From an uncultured Acetatifactor sp. (GTDB lineage: Bacteria; Bacillota; Clostridia; Lachnospirales; Lachnospiraceae): 64,000 nt of DNA. The notes beneath the pieces are model-generated. The model had not been told where the DNA came from, did no database searches, and saw only the letters and a list, made by a program, of their open reading frames with translations. Positions 8,410 to 17,340 of this stretch are shown here, piece by piece; within the stretch, counting starts at the first letter, position 1, and every line of letters begins with the position of its first letter. The stretch covers positions 104,012 through 168,011 of the forward strand of contig CAJUSI010000081.1 in assembly GCA_910589035.1 (NCBI GenBank). Reading direction: 5' to 3'. A program made the translations under genes and the position numbers.

Positions 8410-9726
8410 ATGTACGAAAATGAAATTTATTCGAATTCCGATTCCGGAAGGTATACGACTTATCAGACCAATAGCGCGGTTTACGGCGGAAATTCCAACG
8501 GAAATACCCCGGGAGAGGCAGGCAAAAAGAAGAAGGGGATATTCCGCAAATTCCTTCTGTGTATGGGACTGGGCCTATGCTTCGGACTGTTTGCGGGCGC
8601 GGGATTTTACGGAGTGAAGTACGGAGCGGGAAGCCTGTTCCCTGCGGGTAATCAGGAGGCCCTGTCCGGGAATCCGCAGCAGCAGGCGCCCTCCGGCAAT
8701 ACGGCGACCAATGTCAATTATGTCACCTATGTCAGCGATGACGTCTCTGATGTGGTGGAGAAGGTGATGCCCGCCATGGTATCCATTGTAAATAATTATA
8801 CCAGCACCATGAATATCTGGGGATACTCCTACAGCCAGCCAGGTACTTCCGCAGGCTCCGGCATTATTGTCTCCGAGAATGAAAAGGAGCTCCTGATTGT
8901 AACCAATTACCATGTGGTGGACGGTGCGGAGGATCTGGAGATTCTCTTTATCGACGGATCCACGGCCCATGCCAATATCAAGGGGCGCGACTCGGATATG
9001 GATCTGGCGGTGATCGCGGTGTCGCTGGAAGAGCTGTCTCAGGAAACCAGGGACGCCATTGCCGTGGCTACTATGGGTGACAGCGACAGCCTGAAGCTCG
9101 GAACTCCCGTGATTGCCATCGGAAATGCCCTCGGGGAAGGACAATCCGTGACCAACGGCATAATCAGCGCCCTGGATCGTCAGGTTACCATGGAGGACGG
9201 CAGTACCGGAACTTTTATTCAGACCAACGCGGCCATCAATTCCGGCAATTCCGGCGGAGCGCTGCTCACCATTACCGGCGAGGTAATCGGCATTAATTCC
9301 GGCAAGGTAAAGGGAACCGGCATAGAGGGCATGGGATACGCCATCCCAATCAGTAAGGCTAGCCCTATTATAGCGGATCTGATGGAGCATCAGACCAGAA
9401 CGGAAAAGGTAGCCGAGGAGGATATAGGATACATGGGAATTTCTCCTCAGGATGTCACCGGCCAGATGGCTCAGACATACGGAATGCCCCAGGGCGTGTA
9501 TGTTTACAGCGTGGAGGAGAACTCCGCCGCAGAGGCAGCCGGTATGAGGAAAGGGGATATCATCGTGAAGATCGACGGCCAGAGGATTTCCTCCTATGCC
9601 GATCTCAAGACGATTATGCAGTATTACAGCGCAGGAGAAACGGTCACGATTGTGGTACAGCGGTTTGAGGGCGGCGAGTATGAGCCCCATGATCTGGAGA
9701 TCACCTTCGGGAGAAGGGAGAAGTAG
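8410..9726 (+). CDS. HtrA/DegP-like membrane-anchored serine protease with PDZ domain
   Basis: This 438-residue protein is an HtrA-type quality-control protease. After a 45-residue cytoplasmic segment there is one transmembrane helix (LCMGLGLCFGLFAGAGFYGV), then a Ser/Gly/Gln-rich linker and the trypsin-like domain outside the cell. The catalytic triad is visible: His in VTNYHVVDG (about residue 168), Asp in DSDMDLAVIAV (about 198) and Ser in NSGNSGGALLT (about 281). A single PDZ domain occupies the last 100 residues (GVYVYSVEENSAAEAAGMRKGDIIVKIDG). ATG at 8410 is chosen because GAGG lies upstream; an in-frame TTG at 8386 lacks one. It stands alone and is followed by a strong terminator. It probably degrades misfolded envelope proteins. 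Confidence 0.94.
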   Translation: MYENEIYSNSDSGRYTTYQTNSAVYGGNSNGNTPGEAGKKKKGIFRKFLLCMGLGLCFGLFAGAGFYGVKYGAGSLFPAGNQEALSGNPQQQAPSGNTATNVNYVTYVSDDVSDVVEKVMPAMVSIVNNYTSTMNIWGYSYSQPGTSAGSGIIVSENEKELLIVTNYHVVDGAEDLEILFIDGSTAHANIKGRDSDMDLAVIAVSLEELSQETRDAIAVATMGDSDSLKLGTPVIAIGNALGEGQSVTNGIISALDRQVTMEDGSTGTFIQTNAAINSGNSGGALLTITGEVIGINSGKVKGTGIEGMGYAIPISKASPIIADLMEHQTRTEKVAEEDIGYMGISPQDVTGQMAQTYGMPQGVYVYSVEENSAAEAAGMRKGDIIVKIDGQRISSYADLKTIMQYYSAGETVTIVVQRFEGGEYEPHDLEITFGRREK

Positions 9727-9892
9727 GGTACCCTGTCCGCAGACATAAGGATTTCCTCAATCAAATATTACGATGCAGGCACGGCATAAGGTCAGCTTCG
9801 CAGACTTGACTCATTGCCCAACGAGTAATGTTTGCCCGGGGGGATAAATGCGGAGAGGAAACAGATAGAAAGAGAATGATGAGAAAGGAATG

Positions 9893-9925
9893 CCCCGGAC
9901 GGAAAGCCGCGTCCGGGGTAATTTT
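9893..9925 (+). terminator. Strong hairpin downstream of HtrA-like gene
   Basis: A perfect 8-bp GC stem, CCCCGGAC with GTCCGGGG, with a 10-nt loop is followed by TAATTTT. It lies about 170 bases after the protease stop codon. Confidence 0.7.
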
Positions 9926-10185
9926 CTGAGATGCTTTGTGAAAGCCGCTTTATCTTAGCCTCCCTGTCTATCAGAAGATTTCTGAACCTGCTGCGGAAGA
10001 GCCGGAATCATAATTATGCCGGAAAACACAGGTCTTCGTTGTGATACTCCGGCAGAAGCGCAGCGGGTTGGGGAACATTGGGAGCAGCAGCACTTGAGCA
10101 CATAACAACGAAATCTGGTGCAAGATGGTAAAATATGGTTCCGGTTTGTCCGGGTCATGGGAGAATTCATTTAGAAAAAGTTTAC

Positions 10186-10214
10186 TTGTGCTGAGATACA
10201 TTTTCAAGTATACT
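10186..10214 (+). promoter_or_regulatory. Putative sigma-A promoter for clpX
   Basis: TTGTGC, a 17-base spacer and TATACT are found about 170 bases before the clpX start. The -10 is near consensus and the -35 is weaker. Confidence 0.45.
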
Positions 10215-10386
10215 TAAAAGGGAAATTCCGAGGGAAGGTGTTTCCGGAAACGGGCAAGCCGTCCCCGAATGACACAAGAGTTCCCGGAAACAGACAAGTA
10301 TTTCGGAACCGATAACATTGAGGACAATAACCGAAGCGGAAGCTGGCGGAAACGAAATCGGACAGAACGAAACGAGGAGTGTGATT

Positions 10387-11928
10387 ATGTCGGATAGATA
10401 TGAGGACAGGGAAGAGAAGGAAGTAAAGGATGAGGCGGAAGAGAAGCGGACGGACCTGACGGAAGGGCATCCGGACGCTTCTGCCACGAAGAACGCGGGA
10501 AAGAGCGATAACAGCGATTACGAGGATGTCTGCTTTATCTGCCGCAGGCCGGAGAGCAAGGCGGGCAAGATGTTTAAATTGCCTAATAATATCTGCGTCT
10601 GCAACGATTGCATGCATAAGACCATGGAGACGGTCAGTCAGTTTGACTATCAGGGAATGCTGAATAACCCTCAGCTGCAGAGGGAGCTGGACGAGATGAA
10701 AAAGCAGGGGGGCTTTCCCAATATCAGCTTTGTGAACCTGGCGGACCTGCGGGGGGACGGGGGAATTCCCAACAAGCAGAAGCTGAAGAAGAAAAAGAAA
10801 AAGGAGGGGGAGGAACCCGTTCTGAACATTCGGGATATTCCGGCGCCTCATAAGATCAAGGCGAGCCTGGATGAGTATGTGGTGGGGCAGGATCATGCCA
10901 AGAAGGTGATATCCGTGGCGGTATATAACCATTATAAGCGTGTTGCTACCGGCACCATGGATAATATCGAGATTGAGAAGTCCAATATGCTGATGATAGG
11001 ACCCACCGGCTGCGGCAAGACCTATCTGGTGAAGACCCTGGCAAGGCTTCTGGATGTTCCCCTGGCCATCGCGGACGCTACTTCCCTGACGGAGGCCGGA
11101 TATATCGGTGACGATATCGAATCCGTGGTATCAAAGCTTCTGGCTGCCGCCGACAACGACGTGGAGAAGGCGGAGAGGGGCATTATCTTCGTGGACGAGA
11201 TCGACAAGATCGCCAAGAAAAAGAATACCAATAGCCGGGATGTGAGCGGTGAGAGCGTTCAGCAGGGAATGCTGAAGCTTCTGGAGGGTGCGGAGGTGGA
11301 GGTGCCCGTGGGCGCCAACAGCAAAAATGCCATGGTGCCCCTCGCCACGGTGAACACCCGCAATATCCTCTTCATCTGCGGAGGAGCCTTTCCGGACCTG
11401 GAGGGGATCATCAAGGAGAGACTGACAAAGACCGCCTCCATCGGCTTTAACTCGGAGCTGAAGGACAAGTATGATAAGGACAAAAATATTCTGTCCAGAG
11501 TGACGGTGGAGGACATTCGGAAATTCGGCATGATTCCGGAATTTATCGGCCGCCTTCCCGTGATTTACACGCTGGAGGGGCTGTCCAGGGAGATGATGGT
11601 AAAGATCCTGAAGGAGCCCAGGAATGCCATATTGAAGCAGTACCAGAAGCTGCTGGAGCTGGACGAGGTGAAGCTGGAATTCACCGATGAGGCCCTGGAG
11701 GCCATCGCGGAGAAGGCCATGAAGCGAGACACCGGCGCCAGGGCCCTGCGCTCCATCATCGAGGAATTCATGCTGGATATCATGTATGAGATTCCCAAGG
11801 ATGACAATATCGGCAGGGTCACCATCACCAGGGAGTACATTGAGGGGATCGGAGGCCCCATCATCGATATCCGCAGCAACCAGATCCTGGAAAATCCGGA
11901 TAATCTCAAGCAGATCGAGCAGAAGTAA
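10387..11928 (+). CDS. clpX: ATP-dependent Clp protease ATP-binding subunit ClpX
   Basis: ClpX unfolds substrates and feeds them to ClpP. The start at 10387 follows AACGAGGAG, giving 513 residues, about 90 longer than usual. An acidic 45-residue N-terminal extension precedes the zinc-binding domain (CFIC near 49-52, then CVCNDC). A Lys/Glu-rich linker of about 90 residues (KLKKKKKKEGEE) precedes the AAA+ core. Walker A GPTGCGKT is near 205, pore loop GYIG follows, Walker B IIFVDEID is near 267, and the ClpP-docking IGF loop is present near 352 (SIGFNSE). Sensor-2 GARALRSIIEEFMLDIMYE is present. No clpP or tig lies beside it, unlike the common tig-clpP-clpX order, and the long linker suggests a second ClpX-like paralogue cannot be excluded. 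Confidence 0.92.
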   Translation: MSDRYEDREEKEVKDEAEEKRTDLTEGHPDASATKNAGKSDNSDYEDVCFICRRPESKAGKMFKLPNNICVCNDCMHKTMETVSQFDYQGMLNNPQLQRELDEMKKQGGFPNISFVNLADLRGDGGIPNKQKLKKKKKKEGEEPVLNIRDIPAPHKIKASLDEYVVGQDHAKKVISVAVYNHYKRVATGTMDNIEIEKSNMLMIGPTGCGKTYLVKTLARLLDVPLAIADATSLTEAGYIGDDIESVVSKLLAAADNDVEKAERGIIFVDEIDKIAKKKNTNSRDVSGESVQQGMLKLLEGAEVEVPVGANSKNAMVPLATVNTRNILFICGGAFPDLEGIIKERLTKTASIGFNSELKDKYDKDKNILSRVTVEDIRKFGMIPEFIGRLPVIYTLEGLSREMMVKILKEPRNAILKQYQKLLELDEVKLEFTDEALEAIAEKAMKRDTGARALRSIIEEFMLDIMYEIPKDDNIGRVTITREYIEGIGGPIIDIRSNQILENPDNLKQIEQK

Positions 11929-11945
11929 AGAGGTAAAAACGGAGA

Positions 11946-11976
11946 ACGGCGCAGGCATTATTTCCTGCGCCGTATT
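11946..11976 (+). terminator. Hairpin terminator after clpX
   Basis: A perfect 10-bp stem, ACGGCGCAGG with CCTGCGCCGT, lies 17 bases after the clpX stop. The T tract is short (ATT), so termination may be partial. Confidence 0.6.
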
Positions 11977-12235
11977 AAGGATCCGCTAAGAAATAAGTAA
12001 GTCCTCACATTTGGCTTGCCTGAATTCACATTTACCGCGTTGGTCTACGCTTCGCTTTGGCTCGTGCCGGACGTGTGCCACCGGCACACAGCACCGACGG
12101 CCGCCGCAGTCCACTATGATTCCTTCTTCCGCCTTGCAGCCGGGAAATCAATCTGTGTCAAATATAAATTTATTTCTTGACAGTTCCTGATTGGTATCCG
12201 TAAATCACTGGGCAGAATCAGGAGGGCAGCCTGCG

Positions 12236-13615
12236 TTAGTAGCCTTCGCTGACTACCTTCCACGTCCCGTCTTCCGGCTGTAACGTAATGCTGCGGTCCG
12301 GCTCCTGGATAACGCCGCCTTTGGAGGCTGTCACGGAGAAGACGATCTCTGTTTCGGATTGCTGCAGAATTTCCATGGAAACCACCTCAAAGACAGTACC
12401 GTTATAATAGGCTCTGGCCGCTTCCTCCGCCGCGGACAGAGCGTTTTTATCTGCAGCGGGGGCAGTGGAGGGGAGTTGGGTATCGGCTTCGGCCCGGGGG
12501 TTTTCCGGGACGGCGCTTTCGGCAGGGCTGTTATAAGAGGGGTCAAGCTGCTTTTTCTCTTCCTCAGAGGATTCATCATTCCCTTCCGGGGCATTTTCCT
12601 CCGGAAGGGCTTCATAGAGCAGATATCCTTCCTCCGCATAAACCACAAGATCATTATTATACTGATACACCGCCGCGCCTGTGATGGGGATGTTGGCCTG
12701 AAAATCCTCCCTGGGCACGCCATCCGTAATGCCGGACTGCGGGTCGCTCACATCGCTTTCAATCTTCCCCAGATAAACGCAGCCTTCTGGCAGTTCGGTA
12801 TAGGGATATTTCTGATTAATGGACTGCCGGTATAACACGCCGGTTACCCGTACCATGGGAGGAGCGTCCGCGGCGCCGGAGGAGGCTATGGCGCCCTGGG
12901 CGTAGAGGACGTCCCGGGGAATGGCCTCGCTGTCCGGCCGCCTTACGAAAGCGTCCGCCTCGGTGATTTGGTAGTCATCGAAGGCGGCAAAGAAGGTTCC
13001 GTCGTCCAGCAGGGAAATCTCCAGGGCTTTTGTGGCGGTTTTGCCGTCTGCAAAGGTGATCTCCAATACAATCAGATCCCTGCGCATTTCCTCGGGCAGA
13101 GCCGCAATGCAGCTGCTTTCGCCGTGGGTCAATTCCCGGATAAGGCTGTCGGGAACCCAGTCGATGGTCAAATAGTAGTATTCCTGTTCGTTCTCTCCAT
13201 AGGCAACGGTGAAATTCCTGGCGTTCCCGTATTCCTCCCGCTGCTCCGTCCAGTCCACAAAACAAATCATCTGATTTTTGCAGGAAAAACGGACTGCGGC
13301 AATATCCCGGCCGGACAGGTAGAACATCAGCGGCTTTCCCCTCATTTCTCCTGTATCGCTGATGGAGCCGGTGCTGATTATCGCGCCTGCCGCCGTGATT
13401 TCCTCCTCCGTGTCTCTGGCGTGGACCGATATGGGGATATCCTTTTGAAAAGGGAAGAACAGACTGCCGGTGACAAGCAGTATGGCAAGACAGGCTGCAA
13501 GGGCGCCCCATTTCGCGAGACGATGATTTCTGTTCTTTCTCTGGTAATCCATAGCCTCCTGAAGATAGCGGCTGTCAATCTGGTTCATGGCTTCCGAAAA
13601 TTTTTGCAGATTCAT
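12236..13615 (-). CDS. Membrane-anchored anti-sigma-like protein paired with ECF sigma factor
   Basis: This 459-residue protein begins with a cytoplasmic segment of about 34 residues, then one transmembrane helix at about 35-54 (KWGALAACLAILLVTGSLFF), then a large extracellular part. Its start overlaps the stop of the sigma factor gene by four bases (ATGA), so the two are translationally coupled. This is the classic sigma/anti-sigma arrangement, and the protein presumably holds the sigma factor at the membrane until a signal arrives. The extracellular region has an acidic Pro/Ser-rich linker near residues 345-385 and a C-terminal domain ending in a GTWKVVSEGY strand that resembles small secreted DUF4829-like folds. 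No conserved anti-sigma zinc motif is seen, so assignment rests on context and topology. Confidence 0.7.
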   Translation of the reverse strand: MNLQKFSEAMNQIDSRYLQEAMDYQRKNRNHRLAKWGALAACLAILLVTGSLFFPFQKDIPISVHARDTEEEITAAGAIISTGSISDTGEMRGKPLMFYLSGRDIAAVRFSCKNQMICFVDWTEQREEYGNARNFTVAYGENEQEYYYLTIDWVPDSLIRELTHGESSCIAALPEEMRRDLIVLEITFADGKTATKALEISLLDDGTFFAAFDDYQITEADAFVRRPDSEAIPRDVLYAQGAIASSGAADAPPMVRVTGVLYRQSINQKYPYTELPEGCVYLGKIESDVSDPQSGITDGVPREDFQANIPITGAAVYQYNNDLVVYAEEGYLLYEALPEENAPEGNDESSEEEKKQLDPSYNSPAESAVPENPRAEADTQLPSTAPAADKNALSAAEEAARAYYNGTVFEVVSMEILQQSETEIVFSVTASKGGVIQEPDRSITLQPEDGTWKVVSEGY

Positions 13616-14172
13616 AAGAACACCTCTCTTTCTTCCAAATATTCTTTCAGCTTCCGCCGGATGCGGGTGAGCCGGACGGTTACGTTTTTCTCCGTGAGAC
13701 CTGTGCGGCTTGCAATCTCCCGGCAGCTGTCGTCAAACCAGTAACGGCGCAGAAAAATAACGCGGTTTTCCGCCGACAGGGTTTCCAGGAAGCTCTCGAT
13801 TATCCGGGCCAGCTCCCGGGCGTCTATTTCGGATTCCACAGTGCAGGGGGCCGCCAGACAGGCTTCGAGCTCCTCCATGGCGACCGTATAGGCGCCGCCC
13901 CGCCTGGCGGCTCTTTTCCGGTAATAGGCCTTCAGAGAAAGGTTTCTCACGATTTTGTATAGATAGGGCAGCAGCGGAGCGGGCTTTGCCGGCGGGATTG
14001 CGTTCCACATGCCCAGATAGGCATCGTTGACGCAGTCCTCCGCATCCTGCCTGTCGTTTACAATGCCGTAAGAGAGACTTCGGCACCGGGAACCGTATTT
14101 CCGGTCAAGCTCCTCTATAGCAGCTTCCGAACGCCGGAAAAACAATTCAATAATTTCTCTATCCTCTGTCAA
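13612..14172 (-). CDS. ECF-type RNA polymerase sigma factor
   Basis: A 186-residue sigma-70 family protein of the extracytoplasmic-function class. Region 2 is visible as AEDCVNDAYLGMWNAIPP and LLPYLYKIVRNLSLKAYYRK, and region 4 as LSAENRVIFLRRYWFDDSCREIASRTGLTEKNVTVRLTRIRRKLKEYL with a helix-turn-helix. It has no C-terminal extension. The start codon is TTG: AAGGAGG stands 8 bases upstream and no in-frame ATG fits. It would redirect RNA polymerase to envelope-response promoters and is probably restrained by the membrane protein encoded immediately downstream. Targets, possibly including its own operon, cannot be defined here. Confidence 0.92.
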   Translation of the reverse strand: MTEDREIIELFFRRSEAAIEELDRKYGSRCRSLSYGIVNDRQDAEDCVNDAYLGMWNAIPPAKPAPLLPYLYKIVRNLSLKAYYRKRAARRGGAYTVAMEELEACLAAPCTVESEIDARELARIIESFLETLSAENRVIFLRRYWFDDSCREIASRTGLTEKNVTVRLTRIRRKLKEYLEEREVFL

Positions 14173-14369
14173 TGGCTTTCCCTCCTTTCCGCCTCTACCT
14201 TTATACTACAGTTTTGACGGCTGAGGCTACAGAAAAGCGTAAAATATTTAAAAATTTATTCCAGCGGACAATGAGTCAGGCGAATGCGCCGGCATCTATT
14301 TGGCAAATGCCGCCGAACCACACTGGCAGATATTGTGACAATTTTTTTGCTGCAAAACTTATTTTTGTA

Positions 14370-14422
14370 TTGACATTTCTGTATAATATGGTAATATAAA
14401 CATATGAACAATGGTTCATATG
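14370..14422 (+). promoter_or_regulatory. Sigma-A promoter with ArsR/SmtB-type operator for metal-export operon
   Basis: TTGACA (14370-14375), a 16-base spacer and TAATAT (14392-14397) make a strong promoter. Immediately downstream is the perfect inverted repeat CATATGAA-6-TTCATATG (14401-14422), the classic 12-2-12-like site of ArsR/SmtB/CzrA zinc or cadmium repressors. It drives the HMA protein and P-type ATPase genes. No ArsR-family gene is encoded in the window, so the repressor must act from elsewhere. Confidence 0.8.
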
Positions 14423-14440
14423 AAAGCCCTGAAAGACTTA

Positions 14441-14612
14441 GAGCGTGTTTGAAAATTGCTTTCTGCAAGATGTGCGTCACAATTTGTGGGAGATTTGGGT
14501 CAAATGAAGGGCGCATAGCGGGCTATGTAACCTGAATTTGACCCAAAGATACCGCGAATGTGGGGACGCGGTTACCGCGGCAGATGGCGGGAATGAATTT
14601 TCAAACACGCTC
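14441..14612 (+). repeat. 172-bp MITE-like element, copy 2
   Basis: Same length and termini (GAGCGTGTTTGAAAATT) as copy 1 at 895-1066, in opposite orientation. It is flanked by TA on the left and CA on the right, a slightly decayed target duplication. It lies between the metal-operon operator and its first gene and so forms part of the untranslated leader. Confidence 0.8.
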
Positions 14613-14678
14613 CAGGGCTCAGAAGGGGATTAAGAAAATATAAAAAAGAAAAAAGGGAAATGAGGAGGAGCAAGCATC

Positions 14679-14900
14679 ATGAAGAAAACTTACAAAATCG
14701 AGGTAGACTGTGCTAACTGTGCTTTGAAAATGGAGGAAGCGGCCAGGAAGGTGGATGGAGTTTCGGAGGTGACCGTAAGCTTCATGACCCAGAAGATGAA
14801 AGTGGAATTCGCGGACGGCGCGGAGGAGAAAGGGGTTATGCAGGCGGTGCGCAAGGCGTGCAAAAAGGTGGAGGATGACTGCGAGATCTTTTTGGACTGA
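14679..14900 (+). CDS. Heavy-metal-associated (HMA) domain metallochaperone
   Basis: A 73-residue single HMA domain protein. The metal-binding motif is DCANC at residues 10-14 (a CxxC type), followed by ALKMEEAARKVDGVSEVTVSFMTQKMKVEF, the standard beta-alpha-beta ferredoxin-like fold. A GAGGAGGAG ribosome site precedes the ATG. The P-type ATPase gene downstream lacks its own N-terminal HMA domain, so this protein probably supplies that function as a separate chaperone or sensor. The CANC motif fits zinc, cadmium or lead ATPase partners rather than copper chaperones, which usually carry MxCxxC. It belongs to the operon behind the ArsR-type operator. Confidence 0.9.
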   Translation: MKKTYKIEVDCANCALKMEEAARKVDGVSEVTVSFMTQKMKVEFADGAEEKGVMQAVRKACKKVEDDCEIFLD

Positions 14901-15096
14901 GGCGCAGGGTACAAGCGTAAAACGGGAATCGCTCCGGCGGTTCCTTTTTATGCGCAGGCCCGCATATGAAACTTTGCTGCTAATGCAGCATGCAGCTTTT
15001 GCTGAACGGATATTTATGTAAGAAGGCCTTCCGCCAGACGGAGACGGAGTCACCCGGGAATACGGAGTGCTTTAAAGGAATGAGAGAGGTGTTGTT

Positions 15097-17004
15097 ATGA
15101 CAAAAAAGCAGAAAAAGGTTTTATACCGCATTATCATAGCGGGTATTCTTATGGTAGGATTGCATTTTGTGCCTGTAGAGGGATATTTCAGATTTGGCCT
15201 GTATTTGATTCCCTATGTGATCATCGGCTATGACATTCTCCGCAAGGCGGCCCTGGGAATTATTCACGGAGAGGTATTTGACGAAAATTTCCTCATGGCG
15301 GTAGCTACGGTGGGAGCCATGCTCCTGGGCGTGTATAACGAGGCCAATGGCAGGGAGGGTGAATTTGCCGAAGGCGTTGCGGTTATGCTCTTTTATCAGA
15401 TCGGCGAGCTTTTCCAGGCCGTTGCGGTGGGAAAGAGCCGGAAGAATATCAGCGCCCTCATGGATATTCGCCCGGATTATGCCAATATTGAAGACGGGGA
15501 GGGCAACCTGGAACAGGTGGATCCGGATGATGTGGAGGTGGGGACCTGTATCGTGGTACAGCCCGGGGAAAAGATACCCATTGACGGAATTGTGCTGGAG
15601 GGGAGCTCCAGTCTGAATACCAGTGCGCTTACCGGGGAGAGCGTGCCCAGAGAAGTGAGCGAAGGAGAGGCCGTGATCAGCGGCTGCGTCAATCTATCCG
15701 GACTTTTGAAAATCCGTACCACGAAGGAATTCGGGGAATCCACAGTGTCTAAGATTTTGGACCTGGTAGAGAATTCCAGTATGAAAAAGGCCCGCACTGA
15801 GAATTTTATCACCAAATTTGCAAGATTTTATACGCCTGCAGTCTGCTACAGTGCGCTGGCTCTCGCGGTGCTCCCGCCCCTGGTCAATCTGCTGTTAGGC
15901 AATCCGGCAGGATGGAGCAGCTGGATTATCCGCGCATTGACCTTCCTGGTCATCAGCTGCCCCTGCGCACTGGTGATTTCCATTCCTTTAAGCTTCTTCG
16001 GAGGAATCGGCGGGGCGTCGTCCTGCGGTATCCTGGTAAAGGGCTCCAATTATCTGGAGGCGCTGGCGCGGACGAAATATGTGGTATTCGACAAGACAGG
16101 TACTTTGACAAAGGGTGTGTTTCAGGTGACGGAGGTGCATCCGGTACTGCCTTCTGAGGAGCTGCTGGAGCTGGCCGCCTGTGCGGAAAGCTATTCCACC
16201 CATCCCATCAGCAAGAGCCTGAGGGAGGCGTACGGCCGGGAGATTGTGAAATCCAGGGTGACTCAGGTGGAGGAGATCGGCGGGCACGGCGTGACGGCGC
16301 TGGTGGACGGAAAAGAGGTTGCCGCGGGCAACGAAAAGCTGATGAGAAAGCTGGGACTTGTTCCGGAACAGAGCACCGGGACGGGAACCATTGTGCATGT
16401 GGCGGTGGACGGAAGCTACGCCGGGTACATCCTGATTGCCGATGTGGTGAAGGAGCAGTCTGCGGAAGCCATCGCCGCCCTGAAGGCAGCGGGCGTGAAA
16501 AAGACAGTGATGCTTACCGGGGACAGCAGGGCAGTGGCAGATCAGGTTGCGAAGGAATTAAAGCTGGATGAGGTAAAGAGCGAACTGCTTCCCGGGGATA
16601 AGGTGGGGGCGGTGGAGGCGCTGCTGGCGGAGAAATCTCCCGGAGAGAATCTTGCCTTTGTGGGGGATGGCATTAACGACGCTCCGGTGCTCTCCCGGGC
16701 AGATATCGGAGTGGCCATGGGGGCGCTTGGGTCCGATGCAGCCATAGAGGCGGCGGATATCGTGCTGATGGATGATAACCCGCTGAAGCTTGCGCTTGCC
16801 ATGCGCATTTCCAGAAAATGTCTTAGGATTGTCTATGAAAACATTGTGTTTGCCCTTGCCGTCAAGGCATTATGCCTGATTTTGGGCGCTTTCGGCATCG
16901 CAAATATGTGGATCGCCATCTTTGCCGATGTGGGAGTGATGGTGCTGGCCGTGCTGAATGCCGTGAGATGCCTGAAGGTGAAGGCAAGAACTGCCCGAAG
17001 GTGA
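15097..17004 (+). CDS. Heavy-metal-translocating P1B-type ATPase (Zn/Cd/Pb type)
   Basis: This 635-residue membrane pump exports divalent metal using ATP. The metal path motif is SCPCALVIS in the sixth helix (about residue 286). The phosphorylation site is DKTGTLTKG (about 331), the HP locus STHPISKSL is present, and GDGINDAPVLSRADIGVAMG (from about 524) closes the catalytic domain. TGES is present in the actuator domain. A CPC motif with the separate CANC chaperone and the ArsR-type operator suggests zinc, cadmium or lead rather than copper. The N-terminal HMA domain typical of CadA/ZntA is absent and supplied by the upstream gene. GAGAGG precedes the ATG. The name cadA or zntA would be a guess. 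Confidence 0.93.
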   Translation: MTKKQKKVLYRIIIAGILMVGLHFVPVEGYFRFGLYLIPYVIIGYDILRKAALGIIHGEVFDENFLMAVATVGAMLLGVYNEANGREGEFAEGVAVMLFYQIGELFQAVAVGKSRKNISALMDIRPDYANIEDGEGNLEQVDPDDVEVGTCIVVQPGEKIPIDGIVLEGSSSLNTSALTGESVPREVSEGEAVISGCVNLSGLLKIRTTKEFGESTVSKILDLVENSSMKKARTENFITKFARFYTPAVCYSALALAVLPPLVNLLLGNPAGWSSWIIRALTFLVISCPCALVISIPLSFFGGIGGASSCGILVKGSNYLEALARTKYVVFDKTGTLTKGVFQVTEVHPVLPSEELLELAACAESYSTHPISKSLREAYGREIVKSRVTQVEEIGGHGVTALVDGKEVAAGNEKLMRKLGLVPEQSTGTGTIVHVAVDGSYAGYILIADVVKEQSAEAIAALKAAGVKKTVMLTGDSRAVADQVAKELKLDEVKSELLPGDKVGAVEALLAEKSPGENLAFVGDGINDAPVLSRADIGVAMGALGSDAAIEAADIVLMDDNPLKLALAMRISRKCLRIVYENIVFALAVKALCLILGAFGIANMWIAIFADVGVMVLAVLNAVRCLKVKARTARR

Positions 17005-17134
17005 AAATAAGCCGTGAGAATAAGGCGCTCCAAAGAAAAAACGGGAACTTGTCTGAGTGTTGAAGAAAAACTGTAAAATAAGACTTGTCCTGATGAAAAA
17101 CAGGACTTGTGCGGAAGGGAGAAAAGAAATATAA

Positions 17135-17290
17135 TAGAATCCAAAAGAGGATTCTATTATCAAAATTCTATAATAGAGTCAAAACCGGATTCTGCTATCA
17201 AAAATCTATCATAGAAATATGACTGTAGAATCCTGTTTTGGATTCTATAATAAAAAGGCAAAATAGAATCCTATTATCCGAATTCTAAAA
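17135..17290. repeat. Cluster of TAGAATCC/GGATTCTA palindromes
   Basis: Units start near 17135, 17174, 17226 and 17264. The first is a perfect hairpin with arms AATAGAATCC and GGATTCTATT, the third pairs TAGAATCC with GGATTCTA, and the others are decayed copies. Spacing is about 39, 52 and 38 bases. The tract is AT-rich and has no gene. It lies between the metal ATPase and the ZIP transporter and could act as a structured terminator region or protein-binding array. Confidence 0.6.
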
Positions 17291-17340
17291 AATTTCGACT
17301 CTGAAATTCTGCATTTTGAACATGCGGCTGTGCATACTAT

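Larger units (their letters stand above)
9727..10386. other. Gene-free interval with terminator, inverted repeat and clpX promoter
   Basis: No convincing gene was found here. It contains the terminator at 9893-9925, an imperfect inverted repeat with 15-base arms at 10028-10042 and 10105-10119 (TTCGTTGT against ACAACGAA cores), and a promoter-like pair at 10186-10214. The inverted repeat resembles a small MITE remnant or a structured leader. Confidence 0.5.
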
